Source: Hyphomicrobiales bacterium (GTDB lineage: Bacteria; Pseudomonadota; Alphaproteobacteria; Rhizobiales; Rhizobiaceae). Taken from it: a stretch of DNA of 64,000 nucleotides. Positions within the stretch are counted from its first letter, which is position 1, and each line of letters begins with the position of its first letter. The notes below the pieces were generated by a model. That model saw nothing but the letters and a program-made list of their open reading frames with translations, made no database searches and was not told where the DNA came from. The stretch is taken from the NCBI GenBank assembly GCA_900473175.1, contig UCKM01000021.1, forward strand, positions 62,001-126,000, written 5' to 3'. Made by a program: the position numbers and the translations under genes. Below, one piece after another: positions 36,169-44,679 of the stretch.

Positions 36169-36672
36169 TTGCGTGAGGACATTGAATTCCGCGCTGAACA
36201 GCATCAGCGGACGCGATTGGGCAGCTTTCTAGCGGCTTTTTTATTGATATTCACGGTGGGCAGTTTTTTAGCCCCGGACGAGGCACATGCTGATTTTCGC
36301 GTGTGCAACACCACGCAGAATCTTGTCGGCGTCGCACTCGGCTACAGGGCCAAGACGGGCTGGATCACCGAAGGCTGGTGGCATGTCAACGCATCGTCCT
36401 GCACGACGCTGGTCGTTGGGCCGCTGACCTCGCGCTATTACTATCTTTACGCGGAGGACGCCCAGAGCGGCGGTCGCTGGGATGGCAAGGTGAACATGTG
36501 CGTGGCCGAAAACCAGTTCAAGATCACCGGCATAAATGATTGTTTCGCGCGCGGGTTTCAGCGTGCGGGCTTTCAGGAGTATGATACCGGCGAACAGACA
36601 AGCTGGATGGTCCAGCTTACGGAAGAAAATCCTCCCTCAGCTCCAATTGTAACGGATACCCCTCCTCAATGA
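36169..36672 (+). CDS. DUF1036-domain exported protein
   Basis: A 167-aa protein with a membrane/signal segment (FLAAFLLIFTVGSFLAP, about 20-36; cleavage probably near AHA) and a DUF1036 domain: FRVCNTTQNLVGVALGYR, GWWHVNASSCTTLV, YYYLYAEDAQSGGRWDGKVN and CFARGFQRAGFQEYDTG. DUF1036 is a periplasmic domain of unknown role. TTG at 36169 was chosen for GGAGG 6 bases before it. Its stop overlaps the pyk ATG by 3 bases, so the two form an operon. Confidence 0.85.
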   Translation: MREDIEFRAEQHQRTRLGSFLAAFLLIFTVGSFLAPDEAHADFRVCNTTQNLVGVALGYRAKTGWITEGWWHVNASSCTTLVVGPLTSRYYYLYAEDAQSGGRWDGKVNMCVAENQFKITGINDCFARGFQRAGFQEYDTGEQTSWMVQLTEENPPSAPIVTDTPPQ

Positions 36673-38105
36673 GACGTCGCCGCAAGGTCAAGATTTTAGC
36701 CACCCTGGGTCCCGCTTCTTCCGAAGAAGTGATGATCCGCAAATTGTTCGAAGCCGGGGCCGATGTGTTCCGCATCAATATGAGCCATGCCAGCCACGAC
36801 CTGATGCGTGAACTGGTACGCCGCATTCGCCGCGTCGAAAAGGAACTCGGCAGGCCGATCGGCATTCTCGCCGACCTGCAGGGGCCGAAGCTGCGCGTCG
36901 GCAAGTTCGCGGAGGGCAAGGTCGAACTTACCCCCGGCCAAACCTTCACGCTCGACAATAATGAAGCACCCGGCGACAATACCCGCGTGTTCCTGCCGCA
37001 TCCGGAAATTCTGGAAGCAGTCGAGCCCGGCCATCGCCTGCTGATCGATGACGGCAAGCTGGCGCTCGTCGCTGAAGCCTCGGATGGCAAATCCATTCGC
37101 TGCCGTGTCGTATCCGGCACCAAGATTTCCGACAAGAAAGGCGTCAGTCTGCCAGACACCACCCTCGGCGTCGGCGCCCTCACGGAAAAAGACCGGCGCG
37201 ACCTCGATGCGGTGCTGCAGGAGGAAATCGACTGGGTGGCGCTGTCCTTTATCCAGCGGCCGGAGGATCTTGCCGAAGTGCGCAAGATCTCGCGCGGCCG
37301 CGTTGCCCTGCTTTCGAAAATCGAAAAACCGCAAGCCGTTGCGCGTCTTGACGAGATCATCGAACTTTCTGACGCGCTCATGGTCGCCCGCGGCGATCTC
37401 GGCGTCGAGATGCCGCTGGAATCGGTTCCCGGCATCCAGAAGCAGATCATCCGCGCCTGCCGCCGTGCCGGCAAGCCGGTGGTCGTCGCCACCCAGATGC
37501 TGGAATCGATGATCACCGCTCCGGTACCGACTCGCGCCGAAGTTTCCGACGTTGCGACAGCCGTCTTCGAAGGCGCCGACGCGATCATGCTCTCAGCCGA
37601 ATCCGCTGCAGGCGAATATCCGATCGAGGCTGTCTCGACCATGGTCCGCGTCGCCGAGGAAGTGGAGCGTGACCCGAACTATCCGGGCATCATCCACGCC
37701 CAGCGCCCCGAACCGAATGCCACTGGCGCCGATGCGATCTCGCTCGCCGCCCGCCAGATCGCTGAAACGCTCAACCTCTCGGCGATCGTCACCTACACGG
37801 CATCGGGTACAACCGGCCTGCGCGCTGCACGCGAACGGCCGCTGCTGCCGATCATCGCCCTGTCGCCCGTGGTCGAGACGGCGCGCAAGCTCTCGCTCGT
37901 CTGGGGGTTGCATTGCGTTGTGACTGAGGATGCCAGCGACCTTGATGACATGGTCGATCGCGCCTGCCACATCGCCTATCAGGAAGAGTTCGGCAATCCC
38001 GGTGACCGCATCATCATTTCGGCGGGTGTACCGCTGCGTACGCCGGGTTCGACCAATATGCTGCGCATTGCCTATATCGGCTCGGACGGCTTGACCGGCA
38101 TCTAG
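36669..38105 (+). CDS. pyk: Pyruvate kinase
   Basis: A 478-aa enzyme converting phosphoenolpyruvate and ADP to pyruvate and ATP. Signature elements: KILATLGPAS, FRINMSHASHD, ILADLQGPKLRVG, ALLSKIEKPQAV (catalytic Lys), VARGDLGVEMP and VATQMLESM, with an A/B/C-domain length normal for a bacterial enzyme. Translationally coupled to the DUF1036 gene (ATGA). Confidence 0.97.
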   Translation: MRRRRKVKILATLGPASSEEVMIRKLFEAGADVFRINMSHASHDLMRELVRRIRRVEKELGRPIGILADLQGPKLRVGKFAEGKVELTPGQTFTLDNNEAPGDNTRVFLPHPEILEAVEPGHRLLIDDGKLALVAEASDGKSIRCRVVSGTKISDKKGVSLPDTTLGVGALTEKDRRDLDAVLQEEIDWVALSFIQRPEDLAEVRKISRGRVALLSKIEKPQAVARLDEIIELSDALMVARGDLGVEMPLESVPGIQKQIIRACRRAGKPVVVATQMLESMITAPVPTRAEVSDVATAVFEGADAIMLSAESAAGEYPIEAVSTMVRVAEEVERDPNYPGIIHAQRPEPNATGADAISLAARQIAETLNLSAIVTYTASGTTGLRAARERPLLPIIALSPVVETARKLSLVWGLHCVVTEDASDLDDMVDRACHIAYQEEFGNPGDRIIISAGVPLRTPGSTNMLRIAYIGSDGLTGI

Positions 38106-38120
38106 GCAAATCTCACCAAT

Positions 38121-38154
38121 CTTGCTCTGTTCCTTTGATGAAAGGGAACAGAGC
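38121..38154. terminator. Hairpin after pyk, possible terminator
   Basis: TTGCTCTGTTCC-TTTGATGAAA-GGGAACAGAGC: a 10-11 bp stem just after pyk, without a T-run. Confidence 0.4.
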
Positions 38155-38247
38155 GGCCGGGTTCCTGCTCGAAAAGTGCGGTTTCTTGCGCAAGAATCGT
38201 CGCTTTTTGCCCGCGTATTTCAATCTCGACGGGAAAAATGGTTGCAG

Positions 38248-38856
38248 CTAGGTGCGCTGACCGGTGAGTTCGTCGGCAAGCTCACCCGCCTGCTTCTGCG
38301 CCTCGCGCATCATCGGATAAACGCTAAGAACCCGTTCAAAAGCCTGCAAGGCCGCTTCCTTCTTGCCCGTATCCTTGAGGATCGCCGCCATGCCCGCCAT
38401 GGCGCCGAAATGCCGCGGTTCGAGCGCCAGCGTCTTCTGGATATCGGCCATCGACCGCCCATAATCGTTCATCATGAAATGCAAGGTCGCCCGGCGGTTC
38501 CAGCCTTCGGCATAGTCCGGTTTCATAGTGACGACCTGGTCGAGAAAATCGAGCGCCACGGCATATTTCTTGTCGTCCATGGCTTTGGCGGCCCAGCCCA
38601 TCATCAGGTCGACCGTGGCGCTGCCGGAGTTCTGCCACTGGATCTGGATGAGCGAAGCGATGCGGGCAGCCTTGACCTCATTGCTTTCGCGCTTGAGGGA
38701 AGCAAACAGCTCATCGAGCCGTGCGGCGCGCTTTTGGGCCAATGTCTGATCCGGTAAGGCAGCCTGCTGCTGCAGCGGCGCCTGTTCCTGCGCCAGGGCC
38801 AGGGCCGGGGAAATGACCAGTGAAATCAAGACTGAAAAGGCAAAAACGCTTCGCAT
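38248..38856 (-). CDS. Exported TPR-repeat protein
   Basis: A 202-aa protein with a signal peptide (FAFSVLISLVISPALALA, cleavage after ALAQ) and about three tetratricopeptide repeats (AMDDKKYAVALDFLDQVVTM, then WNRRATLHFMMNDYGRSMAD and GMAAILKDTGKKEAALQAFE). TPRs scaffold protein contacts; the partner is unknown. ATG at 38856. It converges on pyk. Confidence 0.85.
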   Translation of the reverse strand: MRSVFAFSVLISLVISPALALAQEQAPLQQQAALPDQTLAQKRAARLDELFASLKRESNEVKAARIASLIQIQWQNSGSATVDLMMGWAAKAMDDKKYAVALDFLDQVVTMKPDYAEGWNRRATLHFMMNDYGRSMADIQKTLALEPRHFGAMAGMAAILKDTGKKEAALQAFERVLSVYPMMREAQKQAGELADELTGQRT

Positions 38857-38918
38857 GACACGGATGGTAGTCCGTATCAGCGAAACGTCAAATGCAAATA
38901 AGCGTGAGACGCGGACGA

Positions 38919-39044
38919 TCAGCCCTGGCGTGCTTTGAAACGCGGAGCAGTCTTGTTGATGATGTACATGCGGCCCTTGCGACGGACCAGCTGATTGTCA
39001 CGATGACGCCCCTTGAGGGCCTTGAGGGAGTTCTTGATCTTCAT
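38919..39044 (-). CDS. rpmJ: Ribosomal protein bL36, zinc-free type
   Basis: A 41-aa ribosomal protein: start [20 protein letters not shown], then [21 protein letters not shown]. It has none of the four zinc ligands (no Cys) of the C+ form, so it is the C- (YkgO) type. Its start MKIKNSL is the family start; a longer frame to 39134 is not used. Confidence 0.93.
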   Translation of the reverse strand: MKIKNSLKALKGRHRDNQLVRRKGRMYIINKTAPRFKARQG

Positions 39045-39174
39045 TTCAGCACCGGTATCTTTACGCCCGAAACCGGGCACCAATAAAAAGCGCGCGTGAT
39101 AGCGCGCCGGAAACACGTGGCGGGAAATAGCCAAGGATTGCCCTGATTGTCAACTCCCCGCCGGCGATTCATGT

Positions 39175-39196
39175 CATGTTTCAGTATCGAAACATG
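39175..39196. other. Perfect hairpin after purK
   Basis: CATGTTTC-AGTATC-GAAACATG, an 8-bp perfect stem 12 bases past the purK stop, no T-run on either side. It may end the purEK transcript. Confidence 0.4.
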
Positions 39197-39207
39197 GATT
39201 TATTCAC

Positions 39208-40281
39208 CTATAGCCTTTTGGTAATCCGCGTCACATGCCCCATCTTGCGGCCCGGACGCGCCTGCGCCTTGCCGTAAAGATGGACGACAGCACCGGTTTC
39301 CTTCAAAAGCGCCGGCACCTTATCAATGTCATCGCCGATCAGATTTTCCATCACGCAATCCGAATGACGCCGCGTGTCACCGAGCGGCAATCCCGCAATT
39401 GCCCTGATATGCTGCTCGAATTGCGAGACAGCGCAGGCCGCCTCCGTCCAGTGGCCGGAATTGTGCACCCGCGGCGCAAACTCATTGGCAAGCAACGCAC
39501 CGTTGGCGAGCACGAAGAACTCTACCCCCACGACGCCGACATAGTTCAGACCGTCGAGCAGCTTGCGCGCCGCATCGGCGGCAAGACCGGCGATTGTCGA
39601 AGAGACCGACACGGGTACGGTCGAGGTCGCCAGAATACCGTCCTTGTGGATGTTTTCGGCGATATCGTAGACCTTGATATTCCCTGCGGCGTCACGCGCA
39701 GCGATGACCGAGATCTCGCGGGTGAAGTCGATCAGCTCTTCGAGAATGGCGGGCGCACTACCGATCGCGGCAAATCCCGATTTCGCACTTTCGCGCTTGG
39801 CGCCCGTGAACTTGAACTGGCCCTTGCCGTCATAACCGAAGCGGCGCGTCTTGAGAATGCCCTTGCCTTCGAAGGCAAGTAGCGCTGCCTCCAGATCGCC
39901 TTCATTCTCCACGATGCGCCATTGCGCGGTGGGGATGCCCACCCTGCCCAGGAAGCGCTTTTCGGAGACACGGTCCTGCGAGACCTTCAGAGCCTCGGGC
40001 GGCGGAAAAACAGCCTTGCTTTCATTGAGAATTTCCGCCGAATCGACCGGCACGTTTTCAAACTCATAGGTGATGACATCACTGAGTTCGGCAAGCTGCT
40101 CGAGCGCTTCCGGATTGTCGTAGGCGGCGGCGATATGCTGGTTCGCGACCTGTGCCGCCGGGCAATCCGCCTGCGGCTCGAGAATGACGGTCCGGTATCC
40201 AAGCCGAGCCGCGGCCATGGCCAGCATCCGCCCAAGCTGGCCGCCACCGATAATGCCTATTGTCGATCCTGGAGAAATCAT
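39208..40281 (-). CDS. purK: N5-carboxyaminoimidazole ribonucleotide synthase
   Basis: A 357-aa ATP-grasp enzyme making N5-CAIR from AIR, bicarbonate and ATP in purine synthesis. N-terminal IGIIGGGQLGRMLAMAAARLG, ATP-grasp core with LKTRRFGYDGKGQF and EFFVLANGALLANEFAPRVHNSGHWTEA (split here by the loop before APR), and a C-terminal lid. It starts 2 bases after the purE stop. Confidence 0.96.
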   Translation of the reverse strand: MISPGSTIGIIGGGQLGRMLAMAAARLGYRTVILEPQADCPAAQVANQHIAAAYDNPEALEQLAELSDVITYEFENVPVDSAEILNESKAVFPPPEALKVSQDRVSEKRFLGRVGIPTAQWRIVENEGDLEAALLAFEGKGILKTRRFGYDGKGQFKFTGAKRESAKSGFAAIGSAPAILEELIDFTREISVIAARDAAGNIKVYDIAENIHKDGILATSTVPVSVSSTIAGLAADAARKLLDGLNYVGVVGVEFFVLANGALLANEFAPRVHNSGHWTEAACAVSQFEQHIRAIAGLPLGDTRRHSDCVMENLIGDDIDKVPALLKETGAVVHLYGKAQARPGRKMGHVTRITKRL

Positions 40282-40283
40282 TC

Positions 40284-40781
40284 TTATGCCTCGTCAGAAG
40301 GTCTCAATGCGACCTTGTCGCTTTGCGCCTGCCGGAAATCATCGAGCCGCGTAGCAAGGGCGGTATCGTTCAGAGCAAGCACTGCCGCTGCCAACAAGGC
40401 GGCGTTGACCGCGCCCGCACGTCCGATGGCGAGCGTGCCGACTGGAATTCCAGCCGGCATCTGCACGATGGAAAGCAACGAATCCTGGCCGGAAAGTGCC
40501 TTTGATTCAACCGGCACACCGAACACCGGCAAGGGCGTCATCGATGCCACCATGCCCGGCAAATGTGCGGCGCCGCCGGCACCGGCAATAATCACCTTGA
40601 AACCCGTAGCGCGCGCGCCCTTGGCGAAGGTCACGAGCCTGTCGGGTGTCCTGTGTGCCGAAACAATGCGATCGTCGTGAGGGATGCCGAGAGCGTCGAG
40701 CGTCTCAGCGGCGTGGCGCATGGTTGCCCAATCGGACTGACTTCCCATGATGATAGCGACGTCGGCGCGTTTGTCGGCCAT
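40284..40781 (-). CDS. purE: N5-carboxyaminoimidazole ribonucleotide mutase
   Basis: A 165-aa class I PurE, which converts N5-CAIR to CAIR. Signature [38 protein letters not shown] and [12 protein letters not shown]. First gene of a two-gene purEK operon on the minus strand. ATG at 40781. Confidence 0.96.
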   Translation of the reverse strand: MADKRADVAIIMGSQSDWATMRHAAETLDALGIPHDDRIVSAHRTPDRLVTFAKGARATGFKVIIAGAGGAAHLPGMVASMTPLPVFGVPVESKALSGQDSLLSIVQMPAGIPVGTLAIGRAGAVNAALLAAAVLALNDTALATRLDDFRQAQSDKVALRPSDEA

Positions 40782-40888
40782 TGAGCAACCTTAAGAAACA
40801 ATCGAGACGGTGGAGATAGCTGGGATTAAAGGAAAAGGCGGAGGCCCGCAAGTTAAGGGGGGTGAGGCCACCATGCCCCTGCGGGACA

Positions 40889-41092
40889 TCAGGCGATTAT
40901 GTCGGGCGTGATCTTGTCTTCAAGCTCAATGAGCTTGTCTTTAATGACGAGCTTCTTCTTCTTCATTCGCTGGATACGAAGCTGGTCGCAGCCAACCTGG
41001 ATCATTGCTTGTATGGCGGCATCGAAGTCCATGTGTTCTTGCTTCAATCTTGCGACTGCCAATCGAATGTCAGCCTGATCCTGATCGGACAT
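40889..41092 (-). CDS. YdcH-type (DUF465) small protein
   Basis: A 67-aa helical protein of the DUF465 type: LAVARLKQEHMDFDAAIQAM, then IQRMKKKKLVIKDKLIELED. The KKKKL...DKI ending is characteristic. ATG at 41092 begins the conserved part behind GGGAA. Function unknown; forms a helical hairpin. Divergent from a second YdcH-type gene. Confidence 0.83.
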   Translation of the reverse strand: MSDQDQADIRLAVARLKQEHMDFDAAIQAMIQVGCDQLRIQRMKKKKLVIKDKLIELEDKITPDIIA

Positions 41093-41315
41093 GCAGTGAT
41101 TCCCGGTATTTTGCTGTAGAAGAATCCAGTCTCTGGTTACGGACAAACCTGTCCCCGCCAGCACGTCGCCATAACATATTTTACATCACAAGAAAATCCT
41201 ACGAAACAAATTCGACAATTGCTTAAAGTGGTGGCAGACTGTCACGGCTCTGTTACATACTTGCCTGGCAAGCGGGTTGTGCACGAGTAGGGAAACCAGA
41301 CAAGGGAGAAGCCGG

Positions 41316-41495
41316 ATGGCCATTGAGTCTCATCTTGAAACGCTTGAACGCAAGCATGGAGCGCTGGAAAAGGAAATTTCGGACGCGCTGTTAAGTCCCG
41401 CCTCAGACGACCTCATGATTACTGACCTCAAACGTCGCAAGCTCATGCTTAAGGAGCAAATTGAAAGGCTGAAATCAGCCGTCACCCGTCACTAA
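41316..41495 (+). CDS. YdcH-type (DUF465) small protein, second copy
   Basis: A 59-aa protein: IESHLETLERKHGALEKEIS, then ITDLKRRKLMLKEQIERLK. The same helix-hairpin layout and KRRKLxLKEQI motif as DUF465. ATG at 41316 behind AAGGGAG. Divergently placed from the first copy with about 220 bases of shared upstream DNA. Followed by a terminator. Confidence 0.83.
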   Translation: MAIESHLETLERKHGALEKEISDALLSPASDDLMITDLKRRKLMLKEQIERLKSAVTRH

Positions 41496-41560
41496 TTTCA
41501 AGAAGGACGATACCGCGAAATTCCACTCGATAGCTGAACAGGCATCGTGCTGGCAGTTGC

Positions 41561-41600
41561 AAAAAGCCCGACCCTCGCTCGAAAGCAGGGTCGGGTTTTT
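41561..41600 (+). terminator. Rho-independent terminator (works in both directions)
   Basis: AAAAA-GCCCGACCCT-cgctcgaaagc-AGGGTCGGG-TTTTT: a 9-bp stem with a T-run on the plus strand and the mirror A-run, placed between the convergent DUF465 and ArsR genes. Confidence 0.88.
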
Positions 41601-41625
41601 GTTTGCGGGGAGTCTGAGACCGCTC

Positions 41626-41889
41626 TCACACGCTCCAGAACTGGTCCAGCCACAAATTGAGATGAAAGAAGCCACTGTCGTCGACCGCGTAGATGCGGCG
41701 GGTCCCTTCGGATTTGACAGTCACGAGGCGGGCGTCGAGCAGCGCCTTGAGATGCTGGGAAACCGCGGGGCGGGAAATGGGCAGACCAAGCGCCAGCTCG
41801 TTCACAGTTTTGGGACCCCGTCGAAGCTCCTCGAGCAGATAGCGGCGGTTTGGATCAGAAATTGCTGCGAAGGCATCCGTTTCGACCAT
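41626..41889 (-). CDS. ArsR-family winged-helix regulator
   Basis: An 87-aa regulator: AFAAISDPNRRYLLEELRRG, ISRPAVSQHLKALLDARLVT is the recognition helix, and VKSEGTRRIYAVD the wing. No metal-binding Cys are present, so it belongs with the SdpR-like ArsR proteins rather than metal sensors. It follows the MFS transporter gene by 63 bases on the same strand and may control it; that is inference. Confidence 0.88.
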   Translation of the reverse strand: MVETDAFAAISDPNRRYLLEELRRGPKTVNELALGLPISRPAVSQHLKALLDARLVTVKSEGTRRIYAVDDSGFFHLNLWLDQFWSV

Positions 41890-41952
41890 GAGGAATAGTC
41901 GTTTTAAACAGGCATTAAAGTCAACGAATTTCGTAGCCGTTCGAATTGACCG

Positions 41953-43194
41953 TTATTCCGGCAGCGTCTCGGCACGCGGGTCGAGCCTGACACTTTCCGG
42001 AGTGACCCGCTCCGCCCCAGCCGTCTTGAAATTGTCCCGCAGTTCAATTGGTATGGGCGCGCGCATGCGGGAGCGGATAATGGCGTGGGTCATGATCAGG
42101 ACGTGTGCCAATGCCGTTACGGCAAAGAGCCCTTCGGGTGTGATCCGTTCCATGGCCCAGGCACCGAGAATGGGGCCGATCATGGTGCCGAAACCGTAAA
42201 GCAGCAGCAGCCCGCTCGTGACCTTGACGAAATTTTCCGAGTCCGAAAAGTCATTCGCATGGGCGACAGCCACAGGATAAAGCGTATAGGCAAGGCCGCC
42301 ATAAATCGCCGTCATGGCCAGAATGGCATAGGCATGACGCGGTGCGATCAAGAAGATCAACAGGCCTATCGTAGCTGCCGCGCCGCCGACCATCGCCAGC
42401 ACATAGCGCCGGTCGGTGCGGTCTGACAAGCGCCCGACTGGAATTTGCATCAATGCGCCCCCCATCACCGAGGCGCTCATCATCAGGGCAATCTCTGTTG
42501 TCGATATGCCCGTCGACGCACCGTAGACCGCTCCGAGCGTGCCGAACGCGCCATTTGCCACACCGATGAGGATGCAGCCGAGGAAGGCGACGGGCGAATT
42601 GCGATAGAGTGCCTTGAGATCGAGCTGCACTTCGGTCAGCGGCTTGGGGCTGCTGGCGGTGGAGACCGCCGTTGGAATGAGGGCAAGGCAGAACAGGATG
42701 CCCGTCACCATGAAGAAGGTGCCGGTATGGACGTCGCCGAAACCGATCATCATCTGGCCGACGGTAATCGATGCAAAATTCACGACCATGTAAAGACCGA
42801 AGATCTGGCCGCGATTGGCATTGGTCGCGCGCTCGTTCAGCCAGCTCTCGATTACCATGTACGATCCGGCCATGGCAAAGCCGGTCAGCGCGCGCAGCAC
42901 GATCCATGCCGTGGACTCGACCAGAATGCCGGTAAACAGGGCTACGATCGCCGCAATCGCGGCGAAGGCGCTGAAGGCGCGCACATGGCCGACCCGCCGC
43001 ACGAGCCGCGGCGCAAGCAGGCAGGAGGTGATGAATCCTCCCGCCCAGGCCGTGCCCAGCAGACCGAGGGAGGTCGTTGAAAATCCTTCAGCGCCGCCAC
43101 GCAATGGCAGAAGCAGACCGTGCAGGCCCGACGCCATGACCAGGAAGGAAGTGCCGCAAAGGAGTGCAAATACCTGTATGAACGAACGGAACAC
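41953..43194 (-). CDS. MFS transporter (YcaD-like)
   Basis: A 413-aa protein with about twelve membrane helices in two halves, motif A (GRLSDRTDRRYVL) between helices of the second half and an N-half GLLGTAWAGGFITSCLLAPRLVRRVG. It resembles the YcaD/UMF branch of MFS carriers; substrate unknown. GTG at 43194 was chosen: AAAGG lies before it and FRSFIQVFALLCGTSF is the expected start. The frame is open to 43269 but that extension is not conserved in character. Confidence 0.83.
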   Translation of the reverse strand: MFRSFIQVFALLCGTSFLVMASGLHGLLLPLRGGAEGFSTTSLGLLGTAWAGGFITSCLLAPRLVRRVGHVRAFSAFAAIAAIVALFTGILVESTAWIVLRALTGFAMAGSYMVIESWLNERATNANRGQIFGLYMVVNFASITVGQMMIGFGDVHTGTFFMVTGILFCLALIPTAVSTASSPKPLTEVQLDLKALYRNSPVAFLGCILIGVANGAFGTLGAVYGASTGISTTEIALMMSASVMGGALMQIPVGRLSDRTDRRYVLAMVGGAAATIGLLIFLIAPRHAYAILAMTAIYGGLAYTLYPVAVAHANDFSDSENFVKVTSGLLLLYGFGTMIGPILGAWAMERITPEGLFAVTALAHVLIMTHAIIRSRMRAPIPIELRDNFKTAGAERVTPESVRLDPRAETLPE

Positions 43195-43326
43195 GGCAAA
43201 ACCTTTAAAGTTCTTTGAAAATCGACCAGCACAGGGCCAAGTTGGCGGTGAGTTCGTGTCGTCCAGCAATACGGAAACTTGATGGCATCCGTATTATTCT
43301 TTGCAACGGCAATCCAGACCGTAAAC

Positions 43327-43512
43327 TTAACGGAAAAGTGCCTCGGCCGCGACCTTGCTGTCACCCTTGCGGGAACGTTCCTCTTCCAGCCGCTTGATCT
43401 CGGAACGCAGAAGGGTGATCCGTTCGTCAAGTTCCGCAACCGACAAGAGCGAAAGATCCTGCCCGATATCGTGAATGACCTTACGCCTCGGCTCTTCATC
43501 GAAAAGTGACAT
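43327..43512 (-). CDS. DUF1192-family small protein
   Basis: A 61-aa protein: start MSLFDEEPRRKVIHDIGQDL, then LSVAELDERITLLRSEIKRL, with a coiled-coil end. This is the DUF1192 pattern, found almost only in alphaproteobacteria; function unknown. Divergent from the quinone oxidoreductase gene with a 95-base intergenic region, a neighbourhood that is usual for this family. Confidence 0.9.
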   Translation of the reverse strand: MSLFDEEPRRKVIHDIGQDLSLLSVAELDERITLLRSEIKRLEEERSRKGDSKVAAEALFR

Positions 43513-43607
43513 TATTTCCTCCACTTGTCGTCCTATTCTGCCAGAATACAGTCCAACCGCTTGGAATTGCAATTCATTCTGGCGAATCAATCGAGGGGAA
43601 GATCGGC

Positions 43608-44612
43608 ATGGCCGAAAAGACACCGACAACCATGACTGCAATCGAGATCACAAAGCCGGGTGGCCCGATGGTTCTCAAGCCGGGCAAGCGCGCCGTTCCC
43701 GAGCCACAGCCGGGCGAACTTCTGATCGCAGTCCGCGCCGCCGGCGTTAACCGGCCGGACGTGTTGCAGCGGCAGGGCCATTATCCGCCGCCCGCGGGGG
43801 CGTCTGACATTCCAGGGCTCGAGATTGCCGGCGATATTGTTGCGGTTGGCGAAGGCGTGTCCCGCTTTCGCGTGGGTGAGCGCATCACGGCGCTGGTTGC
43901 CGGCGGCGGTTACGCGGAATTTTGCGCCGTCCACGAGACGAACGCACTGCCTATTCCTGCCGGATATGGTTATATCGAAGCAGCCGCCATTCCTGAAACC
44001 TATTTTACCGTGTGGCACAATGTCTTTGAACGGGGTGGCCTGAAGCAGGGCGATCGTTTCCTTGTCCATGGCGGCTCTTCCGGGATAGGCACCACAGCAA
44101 TTCAACTTGCTCATGCATCCGGCGCGTATGTCATCACCACGGCGGGCTCCGAGGACAAAGTCGAGGCCTGCCGCAAGCTCGGCGCCGACCGCGCCATCAA
44201 TTATCGCAACGAAGACTTTGTCGCAGCCGTGAAAGATGCGACCGGCGGCAAGGGCGTCAATTTGATCCTCGATATGGTCGGCGGCGACTATATCGAGCGC
44301 AATTACGAGGCGGCAGCGCTCGACGGCCGCATTGTCCAGATCGCTTTCCTGAACGGCGCGAAAGCCACCAGCGACATTTCCAAACTGATGGTCAAGCGCC
44401 TCACCCATACGGGTTCTACACTTCGCAATCGGCCGGTGGAATTCAAGGCCGGAATCGCACGCGAACTGGAGCTCAAGGTCTGGCCGCTGCTTGTCGAGCG
44501 GCGTGTCGCTCCGGTGATCGACATGATTTACCCGTTGAAGGAAGCCTGGCGCGCGCATGAGCGCATGGAAGACGGTCAAAACATCGGCAAGATCGTGCTG
44601 GACGTTGGATGA
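43608..44612 (+). CDS. NAD(P)H:quinone oxidoreductase, PIG3/QOR family
   Basis: A 334-aa medium-chain zinc-free dehydrogenase/quinone reductase. Features: AVRAAGVNRPDVLQRQGHYP, PGLEIAGDIVAVGEGV, nucleotide-binding VHGGSSGIGTTAIQLAHASGA and LGADRAINYRNEDF. It reduces quinones or enones with NADPH, one electron at a time in family members. ATG at 43608 follows GAGGGGAAG. Confidence 0.9.
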   Translation: MAEKTPTTMTAIEITKPGGPMVLKPGKRAVPEPQPGELLIAVRAAGVNRPDVLQRQGHYPPPAGASDIPGLEIAGDIVAVGEGVSRFRVGERITALVAGGGYAEFCAVHETNALPIPAGYGYIEAAAIPETYFTVWHNVFERGGLKQGDRFLVHGGSSGIGTTAIQLAHASGAYVITTAGSEDKVEACRKLGADRAINYRNEDFVAAVKDATGGKGVNLILDMVGGDYIERNYEAAALDGRIVQIAFLNGAKATSDISKLMVKRLTHTGSTLRNRPVEFKAGIARELELKVWPLLVERRVAPVIDMIYPLKEAWRAHERMEDGQNIGKIVLDVG

Positions 44613-44679
44613 TCGTGCCCAAGCGGACGCGCGACTGCGCCTAATGCGCGAGCGCGTCCGCTTTCATCAACGGGGCACT

